Shown here: in pieces, positions 47,398 through 55,802 of the stretch
How the letters are laid out: every line of letters starts with the position of its first letter
How positions within the stretch are numbered: position 1 is the stretch's first letter
Origin: Actinoplanes utahensis
Lineage (GTDB): Bacteria > Actinomycetota > Actinomycetes > Mycobacteriales > Micromonosporaceae
NCBI RefSeq assembly: GCF_016862455.1
Contig: NZ_BOMZ01000094.1
Location: forward strand, 34,765-98,764
Direction: 5' to 3'
Length of the DNA stretch: 64,000 nucleotides
Program-made: the position numbers and the translations under genes
Notes under the pieces: generated by a model
Databases searched by the model: none
What the model saw: only the letters and a program-made list of their open reading frames with translations
What the model was told of the DNA's origin: nothing

Positions 47398-48105
47398 TCA
47401 CATGTCGTTGCTAGGTACGGATTCCGCACCGGAACCCGGTCCGGGGACCACGGCAGCCGTCGCCTCGGACAGGGCTGGCGATCCCGCGGGCAGACGGGTG
47501 TCGAGGAGCCGCAGCACGGCGCCGAGCAGAATCGCGATGAGGACGACGACGCCCAGGTTGATCAGCACCGCCGGGTAACCCCAGAGGGAGACGTCGGTGA
47601 AGGGGTACGGGTACCAGCCGGTGGCCGCGCCGTGGGCGAGGGTGTAGCCGAGCCAGGTGACCGGCCAGATCACCGCCCAGGCCAGGGTGCGGCCGTCCAT
47701 CCGGGAGCGGGGGCCGAACAACAGCCAGCCGAGCAGGGCCCACCACGGCGCCACGTAGTGGAATCCCAGGTTGGACCACCAGCCCGCGCCCGTCGGGTTG
47801 GCGGCGCCGGCCAGTACCGTCGCGTAGACCAGGCCGGTGATGATGATGCCCAGCACCGCGTCCAGGCGGATCACCCGCCAGAGCCGGCCGTCCCGTTCCG
47901 GGTCGACCGCCAGCGTGACGGCGACGATCAGCAGCAGGATGTTGCTCTGGATGGTGAAGAAGCTGAACAGGCGGACGAAGCGGGTGGCCACCGGCTCGAT
48001 CACGCCGTCCGGGCCGGGTGTGCCCTGTGCGGTCAGCACGATCTGGGTGATCAGGGAGGCGCACACGATCAGTGCGAGCGTGCCGTGCCAGAGGCGGGAT
48101 TTCAT
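47398..48105 (-). CDS. Pr6Pr-family membrane protein
   Basis: A 235-residue protein with six hydrophobic helices. It matches the actinobacterial Pr6Pr family (related to FAR-17a/AIG1-like proteins): RLFSFFTIQSNILL in helix 2, N-L-G-F-H-Y-V-A-P-W-W in the middle and a WYPYPF segment near the end. The function is unknown. The ATG at 48105 gives the normal family length. It lies 41 bases after the histidine kinase gene on the same strand, so it may be the third gene of the two-component operon. Confidence 0.8.
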   Translation of the reverse strand: MKSRLWHGTLALIVCASLITQIVLTAQGTPGPDGVIEPVATRFVRLFSFFTIQSNILLLIVAVTLAVDPERDGRLWRVIRLDAVLGIIITGLVYATVLAGAANPTGAGWWSNLGFHYVAPWWALLGWLLFGPRSRMDGRTLAWAVIWPVTWLGYTLAHGAATGWYPYPFTDVSLWGYPAVLINLGVVVLIAILLGAVLRLLDTRLPAGSPALSEATAAVVPGPGSGAESVPSNDM

Positions 48106-48146
48106 GGGGTCGCTCCACCGCGTCAGTGATCTTGCCGGGCGGAAGA

Positions 48147-49493
48147 CTAGCAGGACTTCGGTAGCCGTACCTCCACCGAGAGTCCGGGGTGGGCGTCGCC
48201 GAGCGTGACCGAACCGCGATGCCGGCGCACCAGTTCCCGGACGATGGCGAGGCCGAGGCCGGAGCCGCCCGCATCGCGGGCGCGGGCGTCGTCGAGCCGG
48301 GTGAACCGCTGGAACACCCGCTCCCGGTCGGCTGCCGGGATGCCGGGGCCGTCGTCGGCGACCACGATGACCAGGTCGTCGCGTTCGGCGGCGGCGGTGA
48401 TCCGGACCCGGGAGCGTTTGTGCCGGACCGCGTTGTCGAGCAGGTTGGTGACCACCCGGGCCAGCGCGTCCGGTTCGGCCATCGCGGGCAGCGGCTCGCC
48501 GGGGTCGTCGAACTCGACGTCCGGGTAGCGTTCGGCGGCCTCCCCGACGAACTGGGCGAGGTCGATCTCCTCGAGTCTGGTGGTGACCACGCCCTCGTCC
48601 GAGCGGGCCAGCAGGAGCAGGTCGTCGACCAGCCGGGACAACCGTTGCACGTCGGCGAGCAGGTCGTCGGCGAGTTCCGGCCAGTCGGTGTCGTCCGGCA
48701 GGTGCTGGGCGACCTCCAGTTCGGTGCGCATGTTGGTGAGCGGGCTGCGCAGCTCGTGGGCGGCGTCGGCGACGAAGGCGCGCTGCCGCGCGCGGGCGGC
48801 GTCCAGGCGGTGCAGCATGTCGTTGAGGGTGACGGCGAGGCGGTGGACCTCGTCCTTGGAGTCGGGTACGGGCAACCGCCCGGCCCGGGTCCCCCCGGTG
48901 ATCTCCTCCGCCCCCGATCGCAGCGCGTCGACCGGCCGCAGGGCCGCGCCGAGCGCCCGCCACTGCCCGGCCGCCAGCAGCACCACCAGCAGCGGGAACC
49001 CGATGAGCAGGCTGATGGCGAGCACGTGCACGCTCTGGGTGATCTGTTCGGTGGACCGGGCGACCAGGATCCGCATCGGGGCGGACGGCGGCCCGGCGGT
49101 GACCTGGACGACCCGGACGTCGCCCTCGTCGCCGATCCGGTAACCGGGGATCTTCTGGCCGTGCCCGTCACGTAGGCCGGTCAGCTCGTCCGGGGTGAGC
49201 ATCGGGGTCAGCGCGCCCGCGGTCCGGGACCGGGCCACCACCGCGCCCCGGGCGTCGATGACCTGCACCTGCACGCCCGGTTCCACGCCGATGATGGGCG
49301 GCAGCGAGTTCTGGCCGATCAAGGCGGCGACGCCGCGGGCGGTGGCCATCGACTCGCTGTGCACCGAGCGGATCTGGGCGTACCCGAGCACCAGGACCAG
49401 CAGAGCGCCGCCGGCGGCCAGGCCGAGCACCAGGCCGGTCGCCGAGACCAGCAGCAGCCGGGCCCGCAGGCTCAGCTCCTTGAGGCGGGCCAT
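48147..49493 (-). CDS. Two-component sensor histidine kinase
   Basis: A 448-residue membrane kinase with TM1 (about 11-38), an extracellular sensor loop (about 40-150) and TM2 (about 155-175). HAMP, a HisKA domain with the phospho-acceptor H246 in DAAHELRSPLT, and an HATPase_c domain with N box (N-L-L-D-N-A), D-D-G-P-G-I and G-S-G-L-G-L-A follow. The loop is small and lacks a known ligand domain. The start codon directly follows the stop of the response-regulator gene (TAG-ATG), so the two are translated as a unit. The signal and targets are unknown. The neighbouring Tat-exported dioxygenase-like gene is a possible target. Confidence 0.95.
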   Translation of the reverse strand: MARLKELSLRARLLLVSATGLVLGLAAGGALLVLVLGYAQIRSVHSESMATARGVAALIGQNSLPPIIGVEPGVQVQVIDARGAVVARSRTAGALTPMLTPDELTGLRDGHGQKIPGYRIGDEGDVRVVQVTAGPPSAPMRILVARSTEQITQSVHVLAISLLIGFPLLVVLLAAGQWRALGAALRPVDALRSGAEEITGGTRAGRLPVPDSKDEVHRLAVTLNDMLHRLDAARARQRAFVADAAHELRSPLTNMRTELEVAQHLPDDTDWPELADDLLADVQRLSRLVDDLLLLARSDEGVVTTRLEEIDLAQFVGEAAERYPDVEFDDPGEPLPAMAEPDALARVVTNLLDNAVRHKRSRVRITAAAERDDLVIVVADDGPGIPAADRERVFQRFTRLDDARARDAGGSGLGLAIVRELVRRHRGSVTLGDAHPGLSVEVRLPKSC

Positions 49494-50171
49494 CTAGTCG
49501 CCCGGCGCGACGACGGCCAGCCGGTATCCGGCGCCGCGGACGGTCTCCAGGCGCTCCCGGCCGATCTTGCGGCGCAGGTAGCCGGCGTAGACCTCGACGG
49601 CGTTCGGGGCGGTCTCCAGGGCGGCGTCCCAGACGTGGTCGAGCAGTTCGGTCTTGGAGACGACCTGCCCGGGGCGGCGCATCAGGTACTCCAGGAGGGC
49701 GAACTCGCGGGCGGTCAGGGTCACCTCGGAGCCGGCGACGAGGACGCGGCGTTCCGCCGGGTCGAGTTCCACGTCGCCGAAGGCGAGGACGACCGGGCGG
49801 GCCTGGGCGCCACGGCGCAGCAGGGCACGGAGGCGGGCGAGGAGGACGACGTACGAGAAGGGTTTCGTCAGGTAGTCGTCGGCGCCGCAGTCGAGGCCGT
49901 CGGCCTGGTCGTACTCACCGTCCTTGGCGCTGAGCATCAGCACCGGCAGCCAGTGCCGCTCGGCGCGCAGCTGCCGCACCACCCGGTATCCGGACAGGCG
50001 CGGCAGCATCACGTCGAGGATCATCGCGTCGTAACCGCCGTGCCGGGCCATCTCCAGGCCGTCCTGGCCGTCGGCGGCGATGTCCACCGCGAACCCCTCG
50101 GCCTGCAGGCCCCGCCGCAATGCGGCAGCGAGCCGCGCCTCGTCCTCCACCACCAGCACCCGCACTCCCAC
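49494..50171 (-). CDS. OmpR/PhoB-family response regulator
   Basis: A 225-residue regulator. The receiver domain (1-115) has E9-D10, phospho-acceptor D53 in ILDVMLP, and the K in L-T-K-P-F. A C-terminal winged-helix DNA-binding domain follows (about 130-220, with LTAREFALLEYLMRRPGQVV and VYAGYLRRKIG). It starts at GTG 50171 and partners the kinase encoded immediately downstream. The gene is 48 bases behind the intradiol-dioxygenase-like gene on the same strand, so read-through from that gene is possible. Confidence 0.95.
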   Translation of the reverse strand: MGVRVLVVEDEARLAAALRRGLQAEGFAVDIAADGQDGLEMARHGGYDAMILDVMLPRLSGYRVVRQLRAERHWLPVLMLSAKDGEYDQADGLDCGADDYLTKPFSYVVLLARLRALLRRGAQARPVVLAFGDVELDPAERRVLVAGSEVTLTAREFALLEYLMRRPGQVVSKTELLDHVWDAALETAPNAVEVYAGYLRRKIGRERLETVRGAGYRLAVVAPGD

Positions 50172-50219
50172 ACCCTGCCATGCGGCCGCGGGTTTCCTTA
50201 ACCGCCTCTCAGTGAGCTC

Positions 50220-51152
50220 TCAGCGGCTCGGCGGCGTCCCACCCATCCCACCGGGCGCCCCGGACGGCGCGCCGTCGCCGGTGTTCTGCCCGCCGGTCGG
50301 AGTGGTGGTGGTGTCCACCCCGACGTCGAGGGTGACGACCACGCCGCTGGTCACGTCGCCGGTGACGGTGGCCAGTTGCAGCGCGGCCGAGTCCTCACCG
50401 AACACGTTGTCGCCGTCCAGGGAGAGCTGGGCGAGGTTGGTGACCGAGGACTCGTACCCCTTCTCCTGGTAGATCGTGTCGCAGATCTCCTGGGGCAGCG
50501 CCACCTGGGAGGTCGCGATGACCTTGCTCGCGTCGGTGATGCTCGCCTGGTCGGGGTAGACCTCGAAGTGGATGTGCGGCCACCGGCCGGCGTAGCAGGC
50601 GGGGAAGACGCTGGTGAAGGTCACCGTTCCGGTGCTGTCGGCGATCTGCACGCCGCGCAGGTAGTTCTCCTTCGCGATCGCCGTCGAGTACAGCGAGTAC
50701 TCCCCCGCCCGGTTGCAGTGCCAGACGTAGACGGCCACCCCGGCGTACGCGGCGGCGGATCTCGCCAGGTCCTTGACGGTGAGTGTGAGGGTCATCCGGA
50801 CGCCCTCGGCCTTGCCGGTCGCGGTGCCGAAGCTGGACGTGATGTCGCTGCGGATCACGCCGCTCTCGGCGAGCACGTTCGGCCCGTTCGACCCGTCGCC
50901 CGGGTAGGGACCGGCGGTCTCGTCCGGGATCTCGGTGAGCTCGGTGTCCGTGCCGGCGCTCGCGGAGGTGCCGGTGGTGGCCGTCTCCTCGCCCGGCTCG
51001 CCGCCGCAGCCGCCGAGCCCGAACGCGACCGCGCCGAGCCCGACGGCGCGCAGCACCTGCCGCCGGCGCATGGTGGCCAGGTCGAACCCGAGGCCCTGGT
51101 CGAAGACGTCCTCGCCGGGCCGGGGAAGCGAGCGCCCCTCATATTCCGCCAT
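50220..51152 (-). CDS. Tat-exported lipoprotein of the intradiol ring-cleavage dioxygenase family
   Basis: A 310-residue protein. A twin-arginine signal (MRRRQVLRAVGLG) is followed by a lipobox-like L-G-G-C at residue 49, so it is likely anchored outside the cell as a folded lipoprotein. The core resembles protocatechuate/catechol dioxygenases, whose Fe(III) site uses two Tyr and two His: VAVYVWHCNRAGEYS and CYAGRWPHIHFEVY hold the expected ligands. Actinobacteria have many such exported members with unknown substrates. The C-terminus is a Gly/Pro/Thr-rich tail. An AAGGAG site suits ATG 51152, with an adjacent ATG at 51155. Confidence 0.85.
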   Translation of the reverse strand: MAEYEGRSLPRPGEDVFDQGLGFDLATMRRRQVLRAVGLGAVAFGLGGCGGEPGEETATTGTSASAGTDTELTEIPDETAGPYPGDGSNGPNVLAESGVIRSDITSSFGTATGKAEGVRMTLTLTVKDLARSAAAYAGVAVYVWHCNRAGEYSLYSTAIAKENYLRGVQIADSTGTVTFTSVFPACYAGRWPHIHFEVYPDQASITDASKVIATSQVALPQEICDTIYQEKGYESSVTNLAQLSLDGDNVFGEDSAALQLATVTGDVTSGVVVTLDVGVDTTTTPTGGQNTGDGAPSGAPGGMGGTPPSR

Positions 51153-51270
51153 CATGTCTCCTTTGTCCATGATTAGGCTATCTGCAGGGAACACCCTTAG
51201 GGGACCTTCTCAGCCGGATCACAGCGCCGCTGACGCACGATGGGTCGCAGAGATTCGGGAGGTGGACAAC

Positions 51271-52446
51271 GTGTCCGTATTGAGGTCAAGGCCCGCGCTG
51301 CGTTGGCTGGTCCCGTCGGCTGCGGCGCTGGCGGTCATCGGGGGCGGCGCGGCAGCCGGAACGATCGTGGCGAACGCTGATCCGGCCCTGCCCGAGCGCA
51401 GTGCCGCCCAGCTGCTCGTCGACCTGCAGAACGCCGATCCGGAAGGTCTGTCCGGCACCGTCGTGCAGAGCGCCGACCTGGGGCTTCCGGGCATCGCGGG
51501 GCTGCTCGGCAACGTACAGGGCAGCGGCGGGCTGACCAGCCTGATCGCCGGGAGCAACACCGCCCGCGTCTGGTACGCGGGTGAGGAGAAGGCACGGTTC
51601 GCGCTGCTCGGCACGACCGGCGAGACCGATGTCATCCGCAACGGGTCCGACGTGTGGGTGTGGAGCAGCACCGACAACACCGGCACCCACGTCAAACTGC
51701 CCGCCTCGGCGACCGACAGGACGCCGCCGGTGGCGCCGAGCGGACTGCCCGGCAGCCCGCAGGAGGCCGCCGACGCCGCCCTCGCGGCGATCGACCCGAC
51801 CACGGCGGTGACCACGACCGGCACGGCCGAGGTGGCCGGGCGGACCGCGTACGAGCTGGTCCTCAGCCCGCGCGACGCCGACTCGAAGGTCGGGCAGGTA
51901 CGGCTGGCGATCGACCCGGAGCACCACATCCCGCTCCGCGTCGACGTCTTCGCCAAGAACAACACCAACCCGGCGTTCCGGGTGGCGTTCGAGCAGATCA
52001 GCTTCGCGGTCCCGGGCGACGAGCAGTTCGCGTTCAACCCGCCGGCCGGCGCGAAGATCACCGAGGAGACGCTCCCGGCGGACACCCACCGGGGCAAGCC
52101 GGACGCCAAGACCGAGAAGGAGGCCGAGAAGGCCCTCGCGGACGCCGAGAAGAGCGGTGACCTCAAGGTGGTCGGCACGGGCTGGACGTCCATCCTGGTC
52201 ACCAAGGCGCCGAAGCTCGACGAGCTGGAGAAGGCCGCCACCTCGGCGGAGGCCGGTTCCACCCCGGAGGGCGTCGAGGCCGGCAAGCTGGCCAGCGGCT
52301 TCCTCGACACCCTGGAGAAGGTCGACGGCTCCTGGGGCAGTGGCCGCCTGCTGAACGGCTCGCTGTTCACCGTTCTGATCACCGACGACGGCCGGCTGCT
52401 GGCCGGCGCCGTCACCCCGGAGGCCCTGTACAAGGCCGCCGCCTGA
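51271..52446 (+). CDS. Secreted LolA/RseB-fold protein
   Basis: A 391-residue exported protein starting at a GTG with GGGAGG eight bases upstream. A signal/anchor helix (about 10-32) is followed by a beta-rich domain that fits the LolA-like family of actinobacteria: GLSGTVVQSADLGLPG, ARVWYAGEEKARFALLG, WVWSSTDNTGTHVKLP and RVAFEQISFAVP. A charged, alpha-helical Lys/Glu-rich stretch (about 255-290) interrupts it near the end. Such proteins may carry lipids or sense envelope lipids. The gene is divergent from the dioxygenase-like lipoprotein and ends at a strong terminator. Confidence 0.85.
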   Translation: MSVLRSRPALRWLVPSAAALAVIGGGAAAGTIVANADPALPERSAAQLLVDLQNADPEGLSGTVVQSADLGLPGIAGLLGNVQGSGGLTSLIAGSNTARVWYAGEEKARFALLGTTGETDVIRNGSDVWVWSSTDNTGTHVKLPASATDRTPPVAPSGLPGSPQEAADAALAAIDPTTAVTTTGTAEVAGRTAYELVLSPRDADSKVGQVRLAIDPEHHIPLRVDVFAKNNTNPAFRVAFEQISFAVPGDEQFAFNPPAGAKITEETLPADTHRGKPDAKTEKEAEKALADAEKSGDLKVVGTGWTSILVTKAPKLDELEKAATSAEAGSTPEGVEAGKLASGFLDTLEKVDGSWGSGRLLNGSLFTVLITDDGRLLAGAVTPEALYKAAA

Positions 52447-52459
52447 GATGACACCCGTC

Positions 52460-52494
52460 GAACCGCCGGCCCGGGCACACCGGGCCGGCGGTTC
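52460..52494. terminator. Bidirectional hairpin terminator
   Basis: A perfect 14-bp stem (52460-52473 with 52481-52494) and a 7-base loop, 14 bases after the stop of the LolA-fold gene, between two convergent genes. Confidence 0.75.
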
Positions 52495-52512
52495 GCTGTC
52501 TGCCGGGGCCAC

Positions 52513-52546
52513 GCCACGCCGGCCGCATCGGACCGGCCGGCGTGGC
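52513..52546. terminator. Second hairpin between the same convergent genes
   Basis: A perfect 12-bp stem (52513-52524 with 52535-52546) and a 10-base loop, nine bases before the end of the PAP2 gene. It probably terminates the minus-strand gene. Confidence 0.65.
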
Positions 52547-52554
52547 GGTCGCGG

Positions 52555-53355
52555 TCAGGCGCGCTCGGGGCGCGGCGCGCGTGACAAACCCTCGGAACTC
52601 TGCCGGGGCGCGGGAACGACGGCGCCACGGCGCGGGGCGGGGAGAGCGGCACCGGCGGGTGGGCGCTGGGTGCGGAGGACGGCGTAGGCGCCGGCCAGCA
52701 GGGCGGCCGCGGCGAAGGCGTCGAGCCAGTAGTGGTTGCCGGTGGCGACGACGACCAGCAGCGTGATCGCCGGGTGCAGCAGCCACAGCGTGCGGTGACG
52801 GTTCGTGGTGGCGGCGATCAGAGCGATCGCGACGACCAGGGCCCAGCCGACGTGCAGGGAGGGCATGGCCGCGTACTGGTTGGAGATCTGGTCGGTCTCC
52901 GGCGGCCCGTAGACGGCCGGGCCGTAGAGCCGGCCCAGGTCGAGCATGCCGGTCGCGGTCAGCATCCGCGGCGGGGCGAGCGGGATCAGGAAATGTACGC
53001 CCATCGCGCCCGCCGTGAGCAGCACGATCACGTTGCGGGTCCAGCGGTAGTGGGCGGGCCGGTAGCGGTACAGCCAGATCAGGCAGATCGCGGTGGCCGG
53101 GAAGTGCACGTAGGCGTAGTAGCTGTTCGCCACCTCGATCAGCGCGTCCCAGCCGAGCAGGGTCTGCTGGACGGTGAGCTCGCTGGGCAGGCGCAGCCGG
53201 CGTTCGATGTCCCAGATCACCCGGGCGTTGGCGAACGCTTCGGCGACGTGCCCGTTCGCGACGATCCGGGCCGTCTTGTAGACGAGGAACAGGGCGCCGA
53301 TCAGGGCGAGTTCCCGCAGGGCACGGGGTCTTCCGACGTGCTGTGAGTTCCCCAT
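52555..53355 (-). CDS. PAP2-family phosphatase (AUR1-like)
   Basis: A 266-residue membrane protein with about six helices and the motif pair of the AUR1/inositolphosphotransferase branch of the PAP2 superfamily: A-M-P-S-L-H-V-G-W-A, and G-N-H-Y-W-L-D with the catalytic histidine. It probably moves or removes a lipid phosphate or head group. The exact substrate is unknown. The start at 53355 (MGNSQHVGRP) has GGAGCGG just upstream. The C-terminal ~40 residues are a basic, disordered tail. Confidence 0.85.
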   Translation of the reverse strand: MGNSQHVGRPRALRELALIGALFLVYKTARIVANGHVAEAFANARVIWDIERRLRLPSELTVQQTLLGWDALIEVANSYYAYVHFPATAICLIWLYRYRPAHYRWTRNVIVLLTAGAMGVHFLIPLAPPRMLTATGMLDLGRLYGPAVYGPPETDQISNQYAAMPSLHVGWALVVAIALIAATTNRHRTLWLLHPAITLLVVVATGNHYWLDAFAAAALLAGAYAVLRTQRPPAGAALPAPRRGAVVPAPRQSSEGLSRAPRPERA

Positions 53356-53514
53356 GCCGCTCCCCCGTCGATCAAGGGGACCTAGCATCCAGCGATCTTG
53401 CAGGTTCCGCAAGATTCCTGACGGCAGGAGTGATGTAACGCGCTGTTCACGTTCGCTCGGCCGCTCCGGCGGCGAGCAGCACCGCCGGCGCGGCGAGGAT
53501 CGGCGCCAGGAGGG

Positions 53515-54762
53515 TCAGCGGATCCTGCGCTTCTTCAGGTACGCGGCCAGGTCGTCGTACTCGCCGCTCTCGTTGGCGAACATCGCCACGTTGCGGGCCG
53601 TGCTGAACCACGCGTCGGTGGACGGCCGCACCTCCCGCGCCGCCGCCAGCATGTCCGCCTGGTTGATCATGCGGACCTCGCCGGTGGCGATGGAGTCGCG
53701 CATCGCGTACTCGGCGGCGGTCTCGCACAGGTGCGCCAGATCCGCGCCGGAGTAGTGCTCGGTCGCCGCCGCGACCGCGGCCAGGTCGATCCCGGCGACC
53801 GGCCGGTCCCGCAGGTGGTACTCCAGGATCGCGGCCCGGGCCGGCCCGTCCGGCGGCAGCACCAGCACGGTCCGGTCCAGCCGGCCCGGCCGCCGCAGCG
53901 CGGCGTCGACATCCCACGGCGCGTTGGTCGCCGCCAGCACGAACACCCCGTCGTTGCCGCCGTCCACCCCGTCCAGTTCGGTGAGCAGCTGGTTCACCAC
54001 GGTCCGCATGGACGACTGCAACTGGCTGCGCTTGTGCCCGAGCGCGTCGATCTCGTCCAGGAACAGCACGCACGGAGCGTGGCCGCGCGCCGACTCGAAC
54101 AGATCGTGCAGGTTCCGCTCCGAGCTGCCGATCCACATGTGCAGGACGTCGGTGATGCTCAGCGAGAGGAACGCGGCGCCCATCTCCCCCGCGACCGCCC
54201 GCGCGAGGAACGTCTTGCCGCAGCCGGGCGGCCCGTAGAGCAGCATCCCGCCGCGCAGGCTCTTGCCGAACAGGGTCCGCAGCTGGGGATTGCGCAGCGG
54301 CGCGAGGAAGGACACCTCCAGGCGCTTCTTCACGTCCGCCATGCCACCGACGTCGGCGAGCGTGACGACCGACCGCTCGACGTCGAACGCACGGTCGTCG
54401 TGCCCGCGCACCGGATCCGGCTGCCCGTCGGCCCGGGCGAACCGCGGCGGCACCGAGTCACCGAACTGCTCCTCCATCGCCGCCCAGTCGAACCCGGCCC
54501 GGGGTGCGGCCTCCGCGTCACTCACCGCGGGCGCCGCTTGCGGCTTCTCCGGCTCCGGGGGTACGCCACCGAGCGCCCGCGTCATCAGACCCCGGGCCGC
54601 CGCGTCGCCCGGCTCCCGCGCGAGGATCGCCGCCGCGTGCCCGATCGCCTCCGCACCCCGCCCCGCGGCCACCAGCATCTCGGCCAGGTGCAGCCGCAGC
54701 GTCAGGTCGTCCGGCCGGGCCTCGACGGCCGCCACCAGGCTGTTGATCAAGGCATCGCTCAT
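53515..54762 (-). CDS. TPR-AAA+ ATPase (Cdc48/Vps4-like)
   Basis: A 415-residue ATPase. The N-terminal TPR-like region (about 15-65) is followed by a Pro/Ala linker and one AAA+ module (about 135-390). Walker A GPPGCGKT is at 177-184, Walker B LFLDEID at 233-239, sensor-1 N280 in A-A-T-N, and arginine fingers are in RRPGRLDR (290-297). A pore-loop aromatic is seen in H-M-W-I-G. It should form a hexamer that unfolds or remodels proteins, with the TPR part choosing partners. Its client is unknown, and no protease domain is fused. Confidence 0.9.
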   Translation of the reverse strand: MSDALINSLVAAVEARPDDLTLRLHLAEMLVAAGRGAEAIGHAAAILAREPGDAAARGLMTRALGGVPPEPEKPQAAPAVSDAEAAPRAGFDWAAMEEQFGDSVPPRFARADGQPDPVRGHDDRAFDVERSVVTLADVGGMADVKKRLEVSFLAPLRNPQLRTLFGKSLRGGMLLYGPPGCGKTFLARAVAGEMGAAFLSLSITDVLHMWIGSSERNLHDLFESARGHAPCVLFLDEIDALGHKRSQLQSSMRTVVNQLLTELDGVDGGNDGVFVLAATNAPWDVDAALRRPGRLDRTVLVLPPDGPARAAILEYHLRDRPVAGIDLAAVAAATEHYSGADLAHLCETAAEYAMRDSIATGEVRMINQADMLAAAREVRPSTDAWFSTARNVAMFANESGEYDDLAAYLKKRRIR

Positions 54763-55049
54763 GAGAAGCGATTATGCCCGGCGCGGCACGGCCCGCCGGC
54801 CACCCGCCCGGGGCACTCCGCCGGGAACGTGAATGTGATCTGAAACTCGCCCGAACGGCCTTGTTCGCGCTGCTCAAGGGGCTGGCCAGCGGGTGATGCC
54901 GGTCCACTTTCGGCGACGAGGTGGCCACGCACGGATACGATTCGCCAGCAGCCGCCCCTTGTGGTTGAACGGTGACAGTGCCGGGCAAGGGGCTGTCGAC
55001 AAGCGACGCCGGGTCGCTGGACCGGATCCGGCGGGAATTCGAGGTTCTG

Positions 55050-55751
55050 ATGGTGATCACTCCCGCGGACATCCACAACGTGGACTTCCGGAAGCCGCCG
55101 ATCGGGAAACGCGGTTACGACGAGGAGGAGGTCGACGCCTTCCTGGACGAGGCCGGTCAGGAGCTGGTCCGGCTGATCGAGGAGAACGGCGCGCTCAGCC
55201 AGCGGTTACGGCATACCGGCGGCGACGCCGGAGCGGCCGTGACGACGGTGCTGAACTCCGAGGTCGCCGAGTTGACCGCCCGGCTGCGGCAGATGCGCGA
55301 GGGTCTCGCGCGCGCCGAGCACGAGGCCCGGGAGATGCAGATGCGTCTCCAGCGCGCGCACGAGGAGGCCCGGTCGGCTCCGGCGACACCGCCGGCCGGC
55401 GACGGTGACGTCCGGGTGCTGATGATGGCGCAGCGCACGGCCGACGAGCACGTCCGGGACGCCCAGCGCGAGTCGGAGGATCTGCTGGCCGAGGCGCGGG
55501 CCGAGGCCGATCAGGTCACCGGGGACGCGGAGCGGACGGCGGGCGCCATCGAGGCGGACGCGCACCGCAGCCACACCGAGGCGATGGACGACCTGGCCCG
55601 CAACCGGGCGGCCGCGATCGAGGAGATCGCCCGCCTGGACCAGCTGGCCGTCGGTTACCGGTCGGCGCTCGGCGACCACGTGCACCGCCAGCTGCAGGAC
55701 CTGGACGGCGTGCCCGGCCTGCCGCCGGCGCTGACCGACGGGCGCTCCTGA
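55050..55751 (+). CDS. DivIVA-domain (Wag31-like) protein
   Basis: A 233-residue coiled-coil protein. The N-terminus has the DivIVA membrane-binding and crossed-helix motif: TPADIHNVDFRKPPIGKRGY followed by D-E-E-E-V-D-A-F-L-D-E. Long heptad-rich helices lie at about 40-110 and 135-215. Actinobacterial relatives mark cell poles and organise tip growth. Because it is outside the division gene cluster it is probably a paralogue rather than the essential polar-growth protein. The ATG at 55050 matches the family start; the frame is open 26 codons further up. Confidence 0.88.
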   Translation: MVITPADIHNVDFRKPPIGKRGYDEEEVDAFLDEAGQELVRLIEENGALSQRLRHTGGDAGAAVTTVLNSEVAELTARLRQMREGLARAEHEAREMQMRLQRAHEEARSAPATPPAGDGDVRVLMMAQRTADEHVRDAQRESEDLLAEARAEADQVTGDAERTAGAIEADAHRSHTEAMDDLARNRAAAIEEIARLDQLAVGYRSALGDHVHRQLQDLDGVPGLPPALTDGRS

Positions 55752-55755
55752 CGAA

Positions 55756-55787
55756 AGAGACCGCCGTCATACGCGACGGCGGTCTCT
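55756..55787. terminator. Bidirectional hairpin terminator
   Basis: A perfect 13-bp stem (55756-55768 with 55775-55787) and a 6-base loop between the convergent divIVA-like and NlpC/P60 genes. Confidence 0.75.
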
Positions 55788-55802
55788 CCCGGTGTTCGAC
55801 GA

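Noticed and set aside
47398..48963. Longer version of the Pr6Pr gene starting at 48963.
   Set aside because: The extra N-terminal part is the antisense-frame reading of the histidine kinase gene. The family start is ATG 48105.
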